22,803 nucleotides of DNA. Source: Candidatus Altarchaeales archaeon WOR_SM1_86-2 (GTDB lineage: Archaea > Altiarchaeota > Altiarchaeia > IMC4 > MCBC01). Position 1 is the stretch's first letter; each line of letters opens with the position of its first letter. The notes under the pieces are model-generated. The model had not been told where the DNA came from, searched no databases, and was given only the letters and a program-made list of their open reading frames with translations. The position numbers and the translations under genes are program-made. Below, in pieces: positions 20,548 through 22,803 of the stretch. The stretch lies in the NCBI GenBank assembly GCA_001723855.1, contig MCBC01000068.1, positions 1-22,803 on the forward strand, given 5' to 3'.

Positions 20548-20735
20548 ATTCTGTTGCCAAAAAACCAAAATTAATAAGAAGGGAAATAAACAAGGACACT
20601 CAAGAATACTTCGATGAATTGGAAGATAAGATAAGGAACATTTACAAGATCGCGGAATCCGCTCGCTTGCAGGGTAAAGATCCCGCCGTGGAGGTTGAGG
20701 CACGTTCGGCGGGAGATTTAGCAGCCCGTCAATAG
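20544..20735 (+). pseudogene. Displaced 5' end of polC
   Basis: Positions 20578-20729 match the first 152 or so bases of the intact polC (22134-22285) with four mismatches and no gaps. The reading INKDTQEYFDELEDKIRNIY and following GKDPAVEVEARSAGDLAAR is in frame, then Q and a TAG stop where homology ends. The ATG of intact polC corresponds to AGG here, so the fragment could only be read from the TTG at 20544, which overlaps the upstream stop (TTGA). It lacks all catalytic parts and cannot be functional polymerase. Best read as the original polC start, cut off when the ATPase cassette entered. Confidence 0.88.
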
Positions 20736-20810
20736 AAAGAATCTCAGGAGTTAAAAGAACGATTTATTAACTTTAAAAAAACAATAGAATAATAAAATAA
20801 CAAACACTTT

Positions 20811-20856
20811 GTGATAATTGTGATAATTGTGATTTTGAAATTCAAAGAATTTCAAA
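20811..20856. repeat. Short direct repeats and palindrome before the ATPase gene
   Basis: GTGATAATT occurs twice in tandem from 20811 (9-base period), then TTTGAAATTC/GAATTTCAAA (20834-20843/20847-20856) forms a perfect hairpin with loop AAA. The core GAAATT...AATTTC with CAAAG centre matches the GAAATTGC hairpin of repeat A less one base pair, so it may be a reduced member of the same family. Confidence 0.6.
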
Positions 20857-20880
20857 GCCATGAGATTCTGATGAACCTCA

Positions 20881-22062
20881 ATGTATTTAGAGACGATGGC
20901 TAAAAACCCGTTTTCACCAAGGCATCCAATAGACCCTGCATATTTTGTAAACAGGGAGGAGGTACTTGAATCATTCGGTAGGTCAATAAAAAGAAGTGCA
21001 AAATCCGTGCCAAGAAAACCTGATAACATCGCAGTTTTAGGTGGGTGGGGTATTGGAAAAACATCCGTGCTTAAGAAATTTGAATCTCTTGCAGTTGACG
21101 AATTCGATGATTTGAAGGCATTTACGGCTTTTATTGAGTTAAACCCATCAGCATGTCAGAACATTGAAGCATTTATATCAAGAACCAGGGATGACATCCA
21201 GCGGTCATTTCTTTCTGAGCTGCCGCTTATTGCGAAAATAAAGAGGGAGCTTTCTGACTGGAGAGTCAAAACCCTTGACTTAGGAATTGGTTTAGAACGA
21301 AAAGAAAAGATGATGGAATCACACGCAACATCTCTGTTTGAGGAAGCATTAAGAGACCTGTGGAGGAACATTTTAGAGCCGAAAGATATTGAGGCTGCGC
21401 TGTTAATGTTCGATGATTTACATTATCTTGCCAGAAATTACCCGGGCGGCTTATATGATATTCGCTCCATATTCCAGAAACTCGCAATGGATGGGTGTAA
21501 CTATATGTTATTCATTACAGGGCCTGAAACACTTTTCGGTGAAATAAGGGATTTTGCAGAGCCGTTCACAAGATTTTTTGACAGATTCAAACTGGATTTT
21601 TTTAATTTAGAAGAGACTGGAAAAGCAATACAAGAACCCTTGCAGCTTTCCGGATCCGGCGTGAAAGCAGATGAAGCCGTAATAGAGAATATATATGATT
21701 TAACGCAAGGACACCCGTATTTTATCCATTTCATAATGTGCGATCTAGTGGATTACAAAGGGAAAGGCAGAATAACCGAGAACTTTTTTGACGAACACTG
21801 GAAAAAGATAGCCCGCCACATTGAAAGAGAGAAATTTGAGGATGATTTATTTTCAGCAAGTGAAACAGAGAGAAAAGCATTACATCAAATAGCTGAACTG
21901 CACTCGGATGTAGTTGCCCCGTCAGAAATCAGGATTAGGGGGAAGGCGGAAATCCTGAAGAGGTTATCTGAAGATAAAGGCTTGTTGATCAAATCAGGGA
22001 GAGGCGAATATAAACTCTACCACCCGCTATTCAAAGAATATCTAAATCAGTTGAAATCATAA
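20881..22062 (+). CDS. AAA-type ATPase with C-terminal winged helix (archaeal ATPase-like)
   Basis: 393 residues from ATG 20881; ATG 20896 (MAKNPFSPRHP) is an equally plausible start. N-terminal FVNREE motif typical of STAND/archaeal-ATPase NTPases, Walker A GGWGIGKTS (49-57 from the second ATG), Walker B ALLMFDDLH (about 168-176), sensor-like LFITGPETLFG and a helical lid. The C-terminus is a winged helix (RKALHQIAELHSDVVAPSEI, LIKSGRGEYKLYHPLFKEYL). Such proteins are often multi-copy in archaea, sometimes linked to mobile elements or defence; the specific role is unknown. It lies alone between the displaced polC 5' end and intact polC, so it is the passenger of that insertion. Catalytic residues are intact. 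Confidence 0.88.
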   Translation: MYLETMAKNPFSPRHPIDPAYFVNREEVLESFGRSIKRSAKSVPRKPDNIAVLGGWGIGKTSVLKKFESLAVDEFDDLKAFTAFIELNPSACQNIEAFISRTRDDIQRSFLSELPLIAKIKRELSDWRVKTLDLGIGLERKEKMMESHATSLFEEALRDLWRNILEPKDIEAALLMFDDLHYLARNYPGGLYDIRSIFQKLAMDGCNYMLFITGPETLFGEIRDFAEPFTRFFDRFKLDFFNLEETGKAIQEPLQLSGSGVKADEAVIENIYDLTQGHPYFIHFIMCDLVDYKGKGRITENFFDEHWKKIARHIEREKFEDDLFSASETERKALHQIAELHSDVVAPSEIRIRGKAEILKRLSEDKGLLIKSGRGEYKLYHPLFKEYLNQLKS

Positions 22063-22133
22063 ACCGAAAACATGATTATAATTAATTGTTCATTCCTGAT
22101 TATTATAATAATTATAAAGTAAATATTAACAAA

Positions 22134-22285
22134 GAATGGAAATAGATAAGGACACTCAAGAATACTTCGATGAATTGGAAGATAAGATAAAGAACATTTA
22201 CAAGATCGCGGAATCCGCTCGCTTGCAGGGTAAAGATCCCGCCGTGGAGGTTGAGGCACGTTCGGCGGGAGATTTAGCAGCCCGT
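22134..22285 (+). repeat. 152-base direct repeat, polC copy
   Basis: First 150 bases of intact polC plus two upstream bases; pairs with 20578-20729 at 148 of 152 positions, offset 1556. Homology ends sharply after GCAGCCCGT. The two copies flank the ATPase insert. Confidence 0.9.
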
Positions 22286-22803
22286 GTGGAGGGTTTGGTT
22301 GGGCCAAAGGGTATCGAGGATAAGATAAGGGAAGCCGGGAGGGATGTAACCGAGATTATAGACTCCATTCTCAGAGGTGATTTCGATGTTGCGGAAGATG
22401 AAAGGATTGAGCAGGCATTGAGAACCTCTTTAGCAATATTGACCGAGGGGGTTGTAGCGGCTCCAATAGAAGGGATCTCCGAGGTTAAAATAAATAAAAA
22501 TCTGGACGGCAGCAGATATCTTTCCATCTACTTCGCCGGGCCGATCAGAAGTGCCGGCGGCACCGCCCAGGGATTAGCGGTGCTAATGGGCGATTATATA
22601 AGAAACAGGGTCGGGTTGGAGGATTACAGGGCAACCCCTGATGAGATCGAAAGATACGTTGAGGAGATAAGGATGTATAACGATAGAATTACAAACCTGC
22701 AGTATGTCCCGGAAGAGGGGGATATAAGGAACATCATAAAGAATCTTCCCGTATGTGTTGACGGCGATCCAACAGAGGAACTGGAGGTGGCGGTGCACAG
22801 GGA
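22136..22803 (+). CDS. polC: DNA polymerase II (PolD) large subunit DP2, N-terminal part
   Basis: 222 codons from ATG 22136 to the window edge; the catalytic C-terminal parts lie outside. DP2 is the polymerising subunit of the euryarchaeal replicative PolD and pairs with DP1. N-terminal family signatures: EYFDELEDKIKNIYKIAESA (9-28), RVEGLVGPKGI, RTSLAILTEGVVAAPIEGIS, YFAGPIRSAGGTAQGLAVLM and NLQYVPEEGDIRNIIKNLP. The start position fits the usual DP2 N-terminus. An AT-rich stretch (GATTATTATAATAATTATAA, 22098-22117) gives it a new promoter. Its first 150 bases are duplicated upstream at 20580-20729, where the ATPase now separates it from its former operon. Confidence 0.95.
   Translation, partial: MEIDKDTQEYFDELEDKIKNIYKIAESARLQGKDPAVEVEARSAGDLAARVEGLVGPKGIEDKIREAGRDVTEIIDSILRGDFDVAEDERIEQALRTSLAILTEGVVAAPIEGISEVKINKNLDGSRYLSIYFAGPIRSAGGTAQGLAVLMGDYIRNRVGLEDYRATPDEIERYVEEIRMYNDRITNLQYVPEEGDIRNIIKNLPVCVDGDPTEELEVAVHR

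Overview
The window is archaeal and looks euryarchaeal. It carries the N-terminal part of the PolD large subunit (DP2), RadA, RNA polymerase subunits D (Rpo3) and P (Rpo12), ribosomal proteins uS11 and eL18, a PurP-family purine enzyme, the CTP-dependent riboflavin kinase, archaeal-type GluRS, SBDS, the KEOPS subunit Pcc1 and a PDCD5-family protein. Base composition is moderate to AT-rich, and many starts sit about 25 bases behind TATA-like elements, as expected for leaderless archaeal transcripts. I cannot place the lineage more finely.

Layout. 1-1663 (minus): accessory operon of a DUF5678-like protein, a DTG/zinc-ribbon protein (possible retropepsin-like protease) and a TPR protein cut by the window edge. 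1713-3586: PurP with an unusual beta-rich insertion, divergent from RibK. 3756-6375 (plus): a small protein ending in a Cys-rich tail, followed by a B12-binding radical SAM/SPASM enzyme; this is a candidate RiPP-like pair. 6392-8276 (minus): methionine aminopeptidase, with a nucleotidyltransferase cassette inserted at its 3' end and a second copy of the last 109 bases of map on the far side. 8389-12590 (minus): RadA, eL18, RpoD, uS11 and a LOR/SDH-family enzyme, partly the classic uS11-RpoD-eL18 order. 12630-14561 (minus): membrane protein and GluRS. 14601-16298 (plus): SBDS and a Yip1-like membrane protein. 16373-17586 (minus): RpoP and a TPR protein. 17587-18419: a long gap full of structured repeats. 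18420-22803: Pcc1, a frameshifted membrane protein (minus), then PDCD5, a coiled-coil membrane protein, a displaced polC 5' end, an AAA-type ATPase and intact polC running off the window.

Three things stand out. First, two unrelated passenger cassettes (nucleotidyltransferase; ATPase) sit at the ends of two core genes (map 3' end, polC 5' end), and each is flanked by a 109- or 152-base direct repeat made of the core gene's own terminus. That is what a single crossover or site-specific integration at a gene end would leave, yet no integrase or transposase is visible. Second, the intergenic spaces hold a dispersed family of hairpin-chain repeats. Linkers are constant while stems change on both arms, and several copies are closed into multi-branched structures by an outer stem. 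Third, the radical SAM/SPASM enzyme with its Cys-tailed small neighbour may be an undescribed peptide-modification system.
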